Shown here in pieces: positions 14,105 to 23,421 of a stretch of 57,457 bases of DNA; position 1 is the first letter of the stretch, and each line of letters opens with the position of its first letter. A program made the position numbers and the translations under genes. Origin of the DNA: a virus; the IMG/VR virus record IMGVR_UViG_3300032224_000443, positions 1-57,457 of that record. One strand, written 5' to 3'. Under the pieces are notes generated by a model. That model was not told the DNA's origin. It was given only the letters and a program-made list of their open reading frames with translations, and ran no database searches.

Positions 14105-15036
14105 ATGATGATTTTTATGGCGATAAATTTAGATGGTTTACTGGCGTTGTAAAAGACGTTGGTAGTGATAGTCGTGTAAGAGTTAGAATATTTGGTATTC
14201 ACCACACAGAAGATACTACTAAAGTTTCTGATGGAGATCTTCCATGGGCAATGGTTATGTTTCCTACAACAGGTGGACAAACATCAGGCGGCAATGCTAA
14301 TCACGGATTAGTAAATGGTACATGGGTAGTAGGATTTTTTGCTGATAACGAAGATTCACAACAACCAATTATCATAGGTGTTATCAATGGCGGACGTGGA
14401 TCTGTAAATAGTTCTTCTGGAGGACAAACTCCTTCAAATAATAATTCAAATACTACTACACCCGTAACACCTGATACTGGTGGTACTCCTACAGATCCTA
14501 CATTAGCTCCTTCTACAACACAATTAACTGGTTCTGGTAATCCTCAAAAAATGTATAATTTCTTTTGGGAAAAAATTAAAGAATCAGGAGCAGTTGGAGA
14601 AGGCGCGTCTTTAAAATGTATTTGTGCTGCTATAGTAGGTAATGCTCAAGGAGAAGCAGGAGCCAGTATAGATCCTAATGCTTCCAATGGTAATACTATT
14701 GGTATAGCACAATGGTTAGGAGATAGAAAAAAGAAATTAGGTAATTTCTGTGGTATGACTTCAGTACCTTCTAAAGGAAATGCTCCTCCATTAGAAAAAC
14801 AATTAGATTTTCTTTGGTGGGAACTTACTCAAGGTGATGAAAAACCTCATTTTAAAAAATTATTGACATCTCAAAATATAGAAGAAGCTACAGCTAATGC
14901 TATAATGTATGAGAGAGATGAATCTACATTAAAATATAAAACATATCCTGATAGAACTCATCCTGTATATCAAAACAAATTAAAATTTGCTATGAAAGCA
15001 CTTTCAACACTTTCGTATACTGGAGGTGTTTCATGA
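14101..15036 (+). CDS. gp5: gp5-like hub protein: OB domain plus tail lysozyme
   Basis: A 311-residue protein. Residues 1-105 are the gp5 OB domain: FRWFTGVVKDVGSDSRVRVR, then LPWAMVMFPTTGG, GTWVVGFFAD and QPIIIGVINGG. A Ser/Thr/Pro linker (about 106-150) leads to a phage tail lysozyme domain (about 150-305) with GNAQGEAG, the putative catalytic Glu at 185, and NTIGIAQWLGDRKK. T4 gp5 has OB, lysozyme and beta-helix in one chain; here the beta-helix is two genes downstream. It should pierce the peptidoglycan during infection. It overlaps its neighbours at ATGA junctions on both sides. Confidence 0.85.
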   Translation: MNDDFYGDKFRWFTGVVKDVGSDSRVRVRIFGIHHTEDTTKVSDGDLPWAMVMFPTTGGQTSGGNANHGLVNGTWVVGFFADNEDSQQPIIIGVINGGRGSVNSSSGGQTPSNNNSNTTTPVTPDTGGTPTDPTLAPSTTQLTGSGNPQKMYNFFWEKIKESGAVGEGASLKCICAAIVGNAQGEAGASIDPNASNGNTIGIAQWLGDRKKKLGNFCGMTSVPSKGNAPPLEKQLDFLWWELTQGDEKPHFKKLLTSQNIEEATANAIMYERDESTLKYKTYPDRTHPVYQNKLKFAMKALSTLSYTGGVS

Positions 15037-15413
15037 AAAATGTATCTCCAGAAGCATTATCATATTGTAAAAATTTTACATTTTCTTTTTCTAAAACATT
15101 AAGAAATGAACCTGTTAATTTGAATGATTACTCATCTTATACATTTATTATAGATGTAGATGGTAGAGTATATCAAGGAGCTCCTGCTAACGAAAATCAA
15201 GCAACTGTTATTCTTATTGGCGGTACGACTGAATTTATACATACAAAAGCTAATTTTATACATTCAGATTATTATATTACACAACAACAAAAAGTTACTT
15301 TATATAAAGCAATGAAGTTACTTTCTACATTTACTCACTCTGCGCAAATACAGAGCGATAACGATCAGCTACAACGTTCTATTTCAGCTTTATATTTAAA
15401 TTTTTGCGGATAA
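15033..15413 (+). CDS. Degenerate amidase-2-like protein of the hub cluster
   Basis: A 126-residue protein. YTFIIDVDGRVYQG, VILIGG and the helix ITQQQKVTLYKAMKLL match, in order and spacing, the core of N-acetylmuramoyl-L-alanine amidases of the T7 lysozyme family (WHFVI.RDG.V..G, V.LVGG, FT..Q...L..L). The zinc-binding His before the first strand and the late His-Cys pair are not visible, so it is probably inactive and may bind peptidoglycan or hold the hub together. The match is by eye. It overlaps gp5 by 4 nt and ends 3 nt before the spike gene. Confidence 0.55.
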   Translation: MKNVSPEALSYCKNFTFSFSKTLRNEPVNLNDYSSYTFIIDVDGRVYQGAPANENQATVILIGGTTEFIHTKANFIHSDYYITQQQKVTLYKAMKLLSTFTHSAQIQSDNDQLQRSISALYLNFCG

Positions 15414-15416
15414 CAG

Positions 15417-17294
15417 ATGTCTTACGGTCCAGATTCATTTTCAACAGATCCTTTATCAGATAAAAAAATTACCAATAGAGAAGGTGATGGCATTAGCAGA
15501 TCGACTGCTCCTCAAAATATCGTTGCGAGTAATCCTGTACCTTATTATGAAGTATCCGTAAAAGATAAACCAAGTGCAGGTAGTGATCAAGTAATTACAC
15601 ATACCGGACCTGGAGCTGGTGTTTCTTCAGGTGTTGGCGATCCTAGTGACATGCAAGGATTTGTTTCTGCTACAGGAAACAAAATATTAATTGATAACAA
15701 TTTTGGATCTGATACTATTACATTACAACATCATTCTGGTGCTACTATTTTAATAGATGCTGACGGATCTATTCATATGATATCGTCTGGTAAAAAAGGC
15801 GTTGGTATGATAGCACCTAAAGGAGATGCTACTGTATATTCAAGAAACCATTTAATTCTAAAAGGCGATGGAAGAATAACTGTAGAAACAGATGGCGATT
15901 TAGATTTTAACGTTGGCGGTAATCTTGGATTTCACGTAGGTGGTGATATGATTACTTCTGTTCGTGGTTCTGCAGAAGAATCAATTGAAGGAAGTAAAGT
16001 ATTTGAAGTAGCTAAAGATATGAGCACAATGATTGCTGGCGATAATAGAATAACATCTGCTGGTAAAACACAAATACAAGCATCGCAAAGCATTAGTATA
16101 GATGCTGGTAAAGATATTACTGTAAGAACTGATACTAATTTTGAATTAGATGCACAAGGAACTATTACTAATATTTGTAAAGCAGCAATGAAACTAAGTA
16201 CACAAAATGCGTATTCGTTACTTGCTACAGGATCTGTTAGTATAGGAACTAAAGATGCGTTTACAACAATATCTACTGGTAATATGAGCTTAGAAACTAA
16301 AGCAGCGCTTACAACTAAATCAACAGGAACAACAAAAATATCAGCAACTGGAGCAGCTTCTATGCACTCTGGATCAACTGTAGATGTACTTGGTAGTGGT
16401 AAGATTCAAATTAAAGGTTCTGCAACTGATGTACAAGTTGGTGGTAGCGCTAATCCTGACTCTGCAGGAACTCCAGTTGATGCTCTCGATGCACCTTTAG
16501 CTCAATATCCTCCAGCAGATACAATTATCGATAATATCACTACAATGCGAATTGCTCCTGACTTTCCTAAAAATGCAAAGAAAATGTCTAAAGAACAATT
16601 TTCTCTTTATAAAAACGAAGGCGGAACTCCTAATCCTAAAGCTGAAGGAGCAGCATCTCCTAACTCTGGAGCAGGTATTGTTCCTGAAATAACAAGTATG
16701 GGTATGAGCTCAGATCCAGTAGCTGAAGGTTCTTATGATAAACCTGATGGTGCAGTAACTGGTACTGGTACTGGAGAAAAAAATCCAATGCCTATGCCTT
16801 CATCAATTTATAATACAAGCGAGAAAATATCCAGACACGTAACAGTTGGTATGGTATTAGGATTAAGAGATTGTCCTCCAGATCAACACAAATCAGTTCT
16901 AACAGAAGCAATGAATGTCGCTTGGAATATATTAGATCCGTTATTTGAGAAATTTGGATCTAGAGTACAAATAACAAGCTGGTATAGAACAGCTAAATCT
17001 ACATCTAAACACACAACGGGTGGTGCTGTAGACGTTAGATGTTCTAATAAAAATGATGTTACATTTACAGCAGAAATAGCAGCATATACAAGAGACAATC
17101 TTCCTTTTAGTAAGATATACTTAGAAAAGAACGAATCTCCAGGTATACATTGTCATGTTGAATCTGCACAACCAGGACAACCGGGTGGCGGCACTGTATT
17201 AACATGTGCAGATTCTGCTTGTAATAATTCACAACCAGGTATTCAGTTATCTTATGCTGTAGCTGCATTACAAGGAAGAAATTCATATGCCTAA
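15417..17294 (+). CDS. Baseplate spike: gp5 C-terminal beta-helix fused to M15 peptidase
   Basis: A 625-residue protein. Residues about 70-345 are a gp5/VgrG-type triple-stranded beta-helix, with KILIDNNFGSDTITLQHHSG, then short VEVGGN-like repeats such as DLDFNVGGNLGFHVGGD. A Pro/Gly linker (about 345-465) leads to a peptidase M15 domain (about 470-595) with SKHTTGGAVDVR (His532, Asp539) and GIHCHVE (His578/His580), the zinc ligands of VanY/VanX-type D,D-peptidases. The C-terminal end has four Cys. It supplies the spike missing from the short gp5 and probably cuts peptide cross-links. Confidence 0.82.
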   Translation: MSYGPDSFSTDPLSDKKITNREGDGISRSTAPQNIVASNPVPYYEVSVKDKPSAGSDQVITHTGPGAGVSSGVGDPSDMQGFVSATGNKILIDNNFGSDTITLQHHSGATILIDADGSIHMISSGKKGVGMIAPKGDATVYSRNHLILKGDGRITVETDGDLDFNVGGNLGFHVGGDMITSVRGSAEESIEGSKVFEVAKDMSTMIAGDNRITSAGKTQIQASQSISIDAGKDITVRTDTNFELDAQGTITNICKAAMKLSTQNAYSLLATGSVSIGTKDAFTTISTGNMSLETKAALTTKSTGTTKISATGAASMHSGSTVDVLGSGKIQIKGSATDVQVGGSANPDSAGTPVDALDAPLAQYPPADTIIDNITTMRIAPDFPKNAKKMSKEQFSLYKNEGGTPNPKAEGAASPNSGAGIVPEITSMGMSSDPVAEGSYDKPDGAVTGTGTGEKNPMPMPSSIYNTSEKISRHVTVGMVLGLRDCPPDQHKSVLTEAMNVAWNILDPLFEKFGSRVQITSWYRTAKSTSKHTTGGAVDVRCSNKNDVTFTAEIAAYTRDNLPFSKIYLEKNESPGIHCHVESAQPGQPGGGTVLTCADSACNNSQPGIQLSYAVAALQGRNSYA

Positions 17295-18759
17295 TGTTGT
17301 TTTAAATAGTGATGCAGTCTCATTTATTCAAATGGGCAATTTTCAACAACCTGGTTTCTATGGTAGCCAGGAAATGAAACCTTCTAACGATTCTTTTAAT
17401 ACAGCTATTCAAATTGGTGCACAATTATTAGGAGTTGCCGCTGCTTTAAAAACAAATCAGGCACCGGTTAATTATGTTCGTGCACCCAGAAATTATATTC
17501 TTACTGATTATGAAAAACAAGCAATATATAATAAATCTGTTGAATTATCTTCTTATGGTACAGTACCTCAGGATGTTTTAGAAAATTTCTTTTACATTTT
17601 AGCAGCAAATGAAAATCAAAGCGATTTGGAATATATTGCCGATGTTGTGGGCATTCCTAATTTAGGACAACCAAGATATATCAGAAATATAAGAGACATT
17701 CTATTGATAGACGACATCTATAAAGTGGGATATCTTTCTAATGGTGTGGCTTCTGTTACACACAGATATGCATCTCAATATAGAGGTGTTCAACAATATG
17801 GAGATTATACACAAAGTAGTTCTGGCGATGTTTTATCTGCTGCTGCTTTAGGAGTATCTTTAGGAGTTATTGGTCCATCTATTATTGAAACAGCCTCATT
17901 ATTTAATAATAATAGCGGAGTTCTTAAAAATGCACCTGCGTTGTCATTATCAGCTATCAATCAGTCAATTAATCTTTATAGTGGATTATCCAGCGGTGCT
18001 TCTCTTCCTCCTACTACTATTAGCGCCATTTTAAATCCTACTGCTACAATACAATCACAAGCAACTATGATTAGTGCGGGAGCAATTAGTAGTTTATTGG
18101 GAGCAACTCCTCTGGGTGGTGTTTTAAGTGCTTTAGGACCTTTGGGCGGTATTGCTATGGGAGCTTTATTACAACAGGTAGGTGGTAATTCAGTAGGCAG
18201 TTTCATGTCAGAAGTATTAACAGGAAAAAGAATAGCCACTTCAAGAATAGCTAACAATCCAATGCTTACTCCACCTTCAATGGCTGGCAAATCATTCTTT
18301 GGAGAAGCTCCAGTATCGCTTCCTGCTGTAGATCAGGTATTTTGTAGAAAAATAGGAGCGTTCGGAACAACTAACGGTGGAACTGGTGTGGTTAGTTTTG
18401 GTATGCAAAATTTTGCTTCTATGGGCGGTTCTCAACCTATAGCTTCCGTAGTAGCTAATTTAATAACAGGATCGTCTATTATACCACCTACAACATCGTT
18501 TTATGGACAACAAGTCGCTACTATGACAACAAATCTGTGTAGTAATATGAATGTTCCTACAACATCAATGATTGAAATGAGAAGATCAGATAATGCTATT
18601 CCACTTATGCTTGGTATGAGCGCCGTAATGGTTGGAGAAAACTTCTCACCATTTGGTTCTAAACCAATGACACAGGGTTGGGCATTGGCTGCTTCTACTG
18701 CAAACGACATTCAAAAATACAATCCGCAGTATTTAAACACTTGCAGGACATCATTATAA
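17287..18759 (+). CDS. Virion-associated protein of unknown function
   Basis: A 490-residue protein overlapping the spike gene by 8 nt. The N-terminal half is mixed, with NYILTDYEKQAIYNKSV and RYIRNIRDILLIDDIYKVGYLSN. The middle is rich in Ala, Gly and Leu with helices such as DVLSAAALGVSLGVIGPSII and GALGPLGG-like stretches, followed by a Met/Ser-rich part. Such Gly/Ala-rich helices may enter a membrane or line the tube, so a pilot or hub-associated role is possible. I do not recognise the family. Its place between spike and gp25 points to the baseplate. Confidence 0.6.
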   Translation: MPNVVLNSDAVSFIQMGNFQQPGFYGSQEMKPSNDSFNTAIQIGAQLLGVAAALKTNQAPVNYVRAPRNYILTDYEKQAIYNKSVELSSYGTVPQDVLENFFYILAANENQSDLEYIADVVGIPNLGQPRYIRNIRDILLIDDIYKVGYLSNGVASVTHRYASQYRGVQQYGDYTQSSSGDVLSAAALGVSLGVIGPSIIETASLFNNNSGVLKNAPALSLSAINQSINLYSGLSSGASLPPTTISAILNPTATIQSQATMISAGAISSLLGATPLGGVLSALGPLGGIAMGALLQQVGGNSVGSFMSEVLTGKRIATSRIANNPMLTPPSMAGKSFFGEAPVSLPAVDQVFCRKIGAFGTTNGGTGVVSFGMQNFASMGGSQPIASVVANLITGSSIIPPTTSFYGQQVATMTTNLCSNMNVPTTSMIEMRRSDNAIPLMLGMSAVMVGENFSPFGSKPMTQGWALAASTANDIQKYNPQYLNTCRTSL

Positions 18760-18762
18760 ATA
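18755..18762 (+). promoter_or_regulatory. TATAAATA at the end of the 490-residue gene (uncertain late promoter)
   Basis: Exact T4 late consensus, but it overlaps the stop of the preceding gene and lies 5 bp before the gp25 ATG, so a transcript from it would begin at or after the ATG. It may be chance, serve gp6 and later genes, or give a leaderless gp25 message. Confidence 0.35.
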
Positions 18763-18766
18763 TAGA

Positions 18767-19156
18767 ATGACAACCACAATACTATATTCAGATATTCCTA
18801 CAAATTTTGACATCCATCCTGTTAAAGAGGATCTGGTATTAATTACCAATGAAACTGCCGTAAAAAGATCTATTCGTAATTTGATTATGACTGATCCATA
18901 CGAAAGGTTTTTTAGTCCAAGAGTAGGATCCGGAATAAAACAAACATTATTTGAAAATATGAGTCAAGATACTGAATATGTGTTAAAACAACAGATTGCA
19001 GAAACAATAAACAATTTCGAACCAAGAGCTAAATTAATTAGTGTTGCCGTAAAAACAATTACTGATATGAATTCTTATAGTGTAAATATTGTTTTTTCAC
19101 TTTTTAATAATATAACTCCTATAACTCTTGATTTAGTTTTAAGAAGAGTACGATAA
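18767..19156 (+). CDS. gp25: gp25 baseplate wedge protein
   Basis: A 129-residue protein, like T4 gp25 (132), of the GPW/gp25 family. It shows AVKRSIRNLIMTDPYERFFSPRVGSGI, the conserved N.l.T..gERp..P..G.gl motif, then ETINNFEPRAKL with the (F/Y)EPR box and a short beta end. gp25 joins the wedge core to the sheath initiator and contacts gp6. The gene abuts gp6 directly. Confidence 0.9.
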   Translation: MTTTILYSDIPTNFDIHPVKEDLVLITNETAVKRSIRNLIMTDPYERFFSPRVGSGIKQTLFENMSQDTEYVLKQQIAETINNFEPRAKLISVAVKTITDMNSYSVNIVFSLFNNITPITLDLVLRRVR

Positions 19157-20986
19157 ATGGCTAATACTGGATTTTTAGATGTTTCAGAATTAAGTTTTGA
19201 TGGTATCAAAACTAATTTAAAAGCTTTTATGAAAGCTAAAACTGCTTTTAAAGATTATGATTTTGAAGGTTCAAATCTTAATTCGTTATTAGATGTATTG
19301 TCTTATAATACTTATATGAATTCATATTATCTTAATATGATAGGAAGTGAGATGTTTCTTGACTCTTCACAGATGAGAAACTCTGTAGTATCTCACGCTA
19401 AAGAATTAAATTACACTCCAAGATCAAGAACTTCGTCAAGAGCATTAGTTACTCTTGCTATTAACACGGGTGCAGATCTTCCTCTCAATGTTGTAATACC
19501 AGAAAATTATGTATTCAGAACTACTGTAGATGGTGTTAATTTAGATTTTACTACAAATGAAATTATTTCAATTAATCGTTCTAATTCTGGTTATATAAGC
19601 GATCCTGTTTATATTTACGAAGGTAGAATTGTATATGAATATTTTGTTGTTGATGGTTCTGTAAGATATACTCTCAGTTCATCAAATATCGATGCTAACA
19701 GCATTAAAGTTGTTGTAATTAAATCTGCTACTGATTCTGCTAATTCAGTATATAAAAGAGCTGATACTCTTTATGGTTTAACTGATACTTCAGAAATTTA
19801 TTTTGTTCAAGGTTATAATAACGATCAATATGAGATTGTTTTTGGTGATGGTATTTCTGGTAAAGCTGTAACTAACGGAAACATTATACAAGTAAAATAC
19901 AGATCAACTAATGGCGAATTAGGAAATAAAGCAGTTTATTTCTCACCTACAGCTAAAATTGGCGATGCTAAAACATATACTATTACAGCTACAACTAATA
20001 TATCAGCAGTAGATGGTTCTGAAAGAGAAACTATCGAATCAATCAAACTTAATGCACCAAGACATTTTGCTTCTCAAAACAGAGCAGTAACTAAAGATGA
20101 TTATACTAATTTAATTATTGAAAAATATCCACAAATTAAAACTGTTAACGTTTACGGTGGTGAGAATGCAGATCCTCCACAATATGGTAAAGTAATTGTT
20201 AGCATGATTCCTTACGGTAATTTTCCAACAGTTTCTGCGGAACTTAAATCTGATATTATTACGTTTTTAAAATCTAAAAACATCACAACAGAACCTATAA
20301 TTAAAGATCCTGAATATATGTATATTGAAGTAGTTTCTAATGTGAGTTATAATCCATCATTAACAACTAAAAGCATACAACAACTTAAATCTGATATTTT
20401 AAATCAAATATCTTTATATGAGTCTACATATCTAACTGATTTTGGTAATGATCTTAGAAAAACTAAATTGTTAACTATGATCGATGCGGCTGATACTTCT
20501 ATTGTAAGTAATGAAACTACATTAAGAGCAGTATATAAAATTACTCCTGTAAAAGGCATTCAACAAAGAATTAATTTTACATTCTCTAATCCTTTAGCAA
20601 GACCATTACGTGCTCCGTATATTATCAATGAAATAGAATGTATTAAAAGTAGTTATTTTTCATATTACAAGAATGGTGTATATTATAATACTTCTACTAA
20701 TAAACCAGTGACTCTTAGTGATGACGGTAATGGATATATTAGATTGTATTATACTGAATATGATAAATTAACTAATACTATTGTTCAACAAATATTAGAG
20801 CCAAATATCGGAACGGTTAATTATGAAACTGGCGAGTTAGCATTTGATATCAATCCTTATGATTACGATACAAATATTAACATATATGCTAAAATATTAA
20901 ATTCAGATATTGTTGTGCAAGAAAGTAAATATCTTAAATTAGACCCCGATGCTATTTCCGTAACAGTTACTACATTTAGACAATAA
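19157..20986 (+). CDS. gp6: gp6 baseplate wedge protein (baseplate J-like)
   Basis: A 609-residue protein (T4 gp6 660). The N-terminal FDGIKTNLKAFMKAKTAFKDYDFEG and SLLDVLSYNTYMNSYYLNMIGSEMFL are typical, followed by REVSLNYTPRS-like SHAKELNYTPRSRTS and a J-like beta part with QYEIVFGDGISGKA and DGSERETIESIKLNAPRHFASQNRAVTKDDY split across two strands. gp6 forms the inner baseplate ring with gp25 and gp53. Its stop overlaps the gp7 start (TAATG). Confidence 0.9.
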   Translation: MANTGFLDVSELSFDGIKTNLKAFMKAKTAFKDYDFEGSNLNSLLDVLSYNTYMNSYYLNMIGSEMFLDSSQMRNSVVSHAKELNYTPRSRTSSRALVTLAINTGADLPLNVVIPENYVFRTTVDGVNLDFTTNEIISINRSNSGYISDPVYIYEGRIVYEYFVVDGSVRYTLSSSNIDANSIKVVVIKSATDSANSVYKRADTLYGLTDTSEIYFVQGYNNDQYEIVFGDGISGKAVTNGNIIQVKYRSTNGELGNKAVYFSPTAKIGDAKTYTITATTNISAVDGSERETIESIKLNAPRHFASQNRAVTKDDYTNLIIEKYPQIKTVNVYGGENADPPQYGKVIVSMIPYGNFPTVSAELKSDIITFLKSKNITTEPIIKDPEYMYIEVVSNVSYNPSLTTKSIQQLKSDILNQISLYESTYLTDFGNDLRKTKLLTMIDAADTSIVSNETTLRAVYKITPVKGIQQRINFTFSNPLARPLRAPYIINEIECIKSSYFSYYKNGVYYNTSTNKPVTLSDDGNGYIRLYYTEYDKLTNTIVQQILEPNIGTVNYETGELAFDINPYDYDTNINIYAKILNSDIVVQESKYLKLDPDAISVTVTTFRQ

Positions 20987-23421
20987 TGATTACTGATTTA
21001 AAAAATATAGCTCCATTAGTTGAACAGCAATTTCCTGAATTCTATAAGGAAGAAGGAAGTAACTTCATTCAATTTGTTAAAGCATATTATGAATGGATGG
21101 ACAAACAAGGTCCAATAGCAAAAACACGAAATCTTTTAGAAATTTCTGATGTAGATACTGCTAATGGTTATATTGATTATTTCTTTTCAAAGTATATGGA
21201 AGGTATTCCTAAAAATATTCTTTCAAATAAAGCATTATTAGAAAAACATATTATCAGTGTATACAGATCTAAAGGCTCTATAGAAGGATTAAAACTTCTT
21301 TTTAGATTACTTTATAACATTGAAATTGATGTATACATTCCTCAAGACGACGTTATGATGTTGTCCGATGGTAAATGGTCAAGAAAGAAATATCTCGAAG
21401 TTGAACCAAGAGATCTTAACTATACTTACGATAATAAACTTATCACTGGATCTACAACTGGTGCTACTGCTTATGTATTATCAGTAGCAAAAATAAATCC
21501 ACAATATGATCCATCTCATATTTTATATATATCTGATATTACTCCAGGACCTGGTGGCGATTCTTTCAAACCAGGTGAGTATGTTTTATATGATGGTTTA
21601 GATATAAGACAAGCAACTATTATTAGAGGTTCTGTTGTTGGAGCTATTGTAGAATCTTCTGATGAAAATCATGCTACTGGAGATGTTCTTTTTACTCAAA
21701 ATACATCTGGATCAGGATTAAAATTTGAAGTAAAAGATATATTAGATCCAGAAAAAGCTCTTGGTTATATTCAATTTAAAATTATAGATGGTGGTTATGG
21801 TTATGCTTTAGATAGCGTTGTAACTGTAACTAAAAAATTTGCTTCTGAAGGATCTGGTGCATCTTTTAGAGTAGGTCAAATATCTAATACTTCATTATTT
21901 ACATACAATACGAATCTAATCGATCCAGAAGCAAATACTATTATTGCTCCAGCAAATACCAATTTTAATGGTAATTCAGCTGTTTTTGGCAATGGCGGAT
22001 CTATAACATCAATTAATTTAACATATTCTGGTAGTGGTTATGTTGCTAATGCACAAGGTAATATTACTGATAGTGGTTATCAATGGACTGGTTATGTAAG
22101 AGGAATAACTGCTAGTAATGGTGCTGTTCAATCATTAATTTTAACTCCTATTCCTGCAACATTAAGTTCAAATCCTATTCTTAGTTTTACAACTCCATCA
22201 AATACAATTTTTAATGGTAATACAGCTGTGACTGGTGGTCCTAGTACAGGATTATCTACAGATGCAAATAGTACAATAAATGTAGCAATTATTGCAGCAA
22301 ACGGATTTAATGCAGCAGCATTTACTGCAAATGATCGAATTAAATATACTGTAGTTTCTGGTAATACTGCTATTGGCGGATTATCTAACAATACGATTTA
22401 TTATGTTCAATTTGCTAATACAACAAAAATAGCTTTATCTGCTACACCTGGTGGCAGTAGAATTACTCTTACGCCATCAACTAGAGCAGGTATAGAAAGT
22501 TCTGGAAATTATCTTTCTGGATTACAAGCAACAGGTACTATAACTGTCAATATGACAGTAAACAATACAATAACCGTTGCTAATGCTAATACATTTACCA
22601 TTGGTAAAGGTGTAAAATATACTGCTTTGAATGGTAATACTGCTATTGGGGGACTTTCTAATAATACTTTATATTATATACAATTTTCTAATAATACGGT
22701 TATTGCTCTTTCAACAACTGTAGGTGGGCAAAGAATTACACTCGTGCCTTCTAGTACAGGTGGAACTCAAGCAACAGGACATTATCTTCAAGCAAATGCT
22801 CAATTTAGTGCAAATCTTAATACCGGAACTATTGATTCTGTTTTAGGAAATTGTCTTTCTGATACTACTATGGAAATCGGAAAAATTAAATCATTACGTG
22901 GTATAACATCAGGCGATCACAAATATAATGGTTCTGTATTACCAAATGTATTTGAAAAAAGAATATGGGGATATAATATAGTAGATAATAAAGGTGGATT
23001 GTGGGGTAATAATGCAGTAATAACTGGAGAACTTGCTGCTGGTAATGGCGTTATTTACGATGTTTCATTATTATCTTCAGGATATAATTTTAATACTCCT
23101 GATGAAGAATTAGAATTTATAAACGAATCGAATAATGAATGTACAGCTGTATTGACAATGATAGTTGACGGTGTTGCTACAGAAGAGGGCGAATGGTTAG
23201 ACAATAGCGGTTTTTTAAATTCAGATAAATACATAACAGATAGTGATTTTTATCAAGAATTTTCATATGAAATAAAAGTAGAAAAATCTTTAGATAAATA
23301 TATCGATGTTATTACAAAATTAACTCATCCGGTCGGAAATAAAATGTTTGGCGAACCATTAATAATAGATAAAAATAGTTTTAACCAGAGTATTTTAGTA
23401 GAAACAATAACGGTAACATAA
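20986..23421 (+). CDS. gp7: gp7 baseplate wedge protein with fibre-type inserts
   Basis: An 811-residue protein (T4 gp7 1032). The start is diagnostic for marine T4-like gp7: APLVEQQFPEFYKEEGSNFI, FVKAYYEWMD, YRSKGSIEGLKLLFRLLY and IEIDVYIPQDD. The middle has GYGYALDSVVTVT-type beta units. Residues about 415-605 hold two tandem copies of a beta module built on GNTAIGGLSNNT-(I/L)YY(V/I)QF, better known from fibre proteins. The C-terminal part has YDVSLLSSGYNFNTP and ends with SLDKYIDVITKLTHPVGNKM, again gp7-like. It links wedge parts at the baseplate rim. One-base overlap with gp8. Confidence 0.85.
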   Translation: MITDLKNIAPLVEQQFPEFYKEEGSNFIQFVKAYYEWMDKQGPIAKTRNLLEISDVDTANGYIDYFFSKYMEGIPKNILSNKALLEKHIISVYRSKGSIEGLKLLFRLLYNIEIDVYIPQDDVMMLSDGKWSRKKYLEVEPRDLNYTYDNKLITGSTTGATAYVLSVAKINPQYDPSHILYISDITPGPGGDSFKPGEYVLYDGLDIRQATIIRGSVVGAIVESSDENHATGDVLFTQNTSGSGLKFEVKDILDPEKALGYIQFKIIDGGYGYALDSVVTVTKKFASEGSGASFRVGQISNTSLFTYNTNLIDPEANTIIAPANTNFNGNSAVFGNGGSITSINLTYSGSGYVANAQGNITDSGYQWTGYVRGITASNGAVQSLILTPIPATLSSNPILSFTTPSNTIFNGNTAVTGGPSTGLSTDANSTINVAIIAANGFNAAAFTANDRIKYTVVSGNTAIGGLSNNTIYYVQFANTTKIALSATPGGSRITLTPSTRAGIESSGNYLSGLQATGTITVNMTVNNTITVANANTFTIGKGVKYTALNGNTAIGGLSNNTLYYIQFSNNTVIALSTTVGGQRITLVPSSTGGTQATGHYLQANAQFSANLNTGTIDSVLGNCLSDTTMEIGKIKSLRGITSGDHKYNGSVLPNVFEKRIWGYNIVDNKGGLWGNNAVITGELAAGNGVIYDVSLLSSGYNFNTPDEELEFINESNNECTAVLTMIVDGVATEEGEWLDNSGFLNSDKYITDSDFYQEFSYEIKVEKSLDKYIDVITKLTHPVGNKMFGEPLIIDKNSFNQSILVETITVT

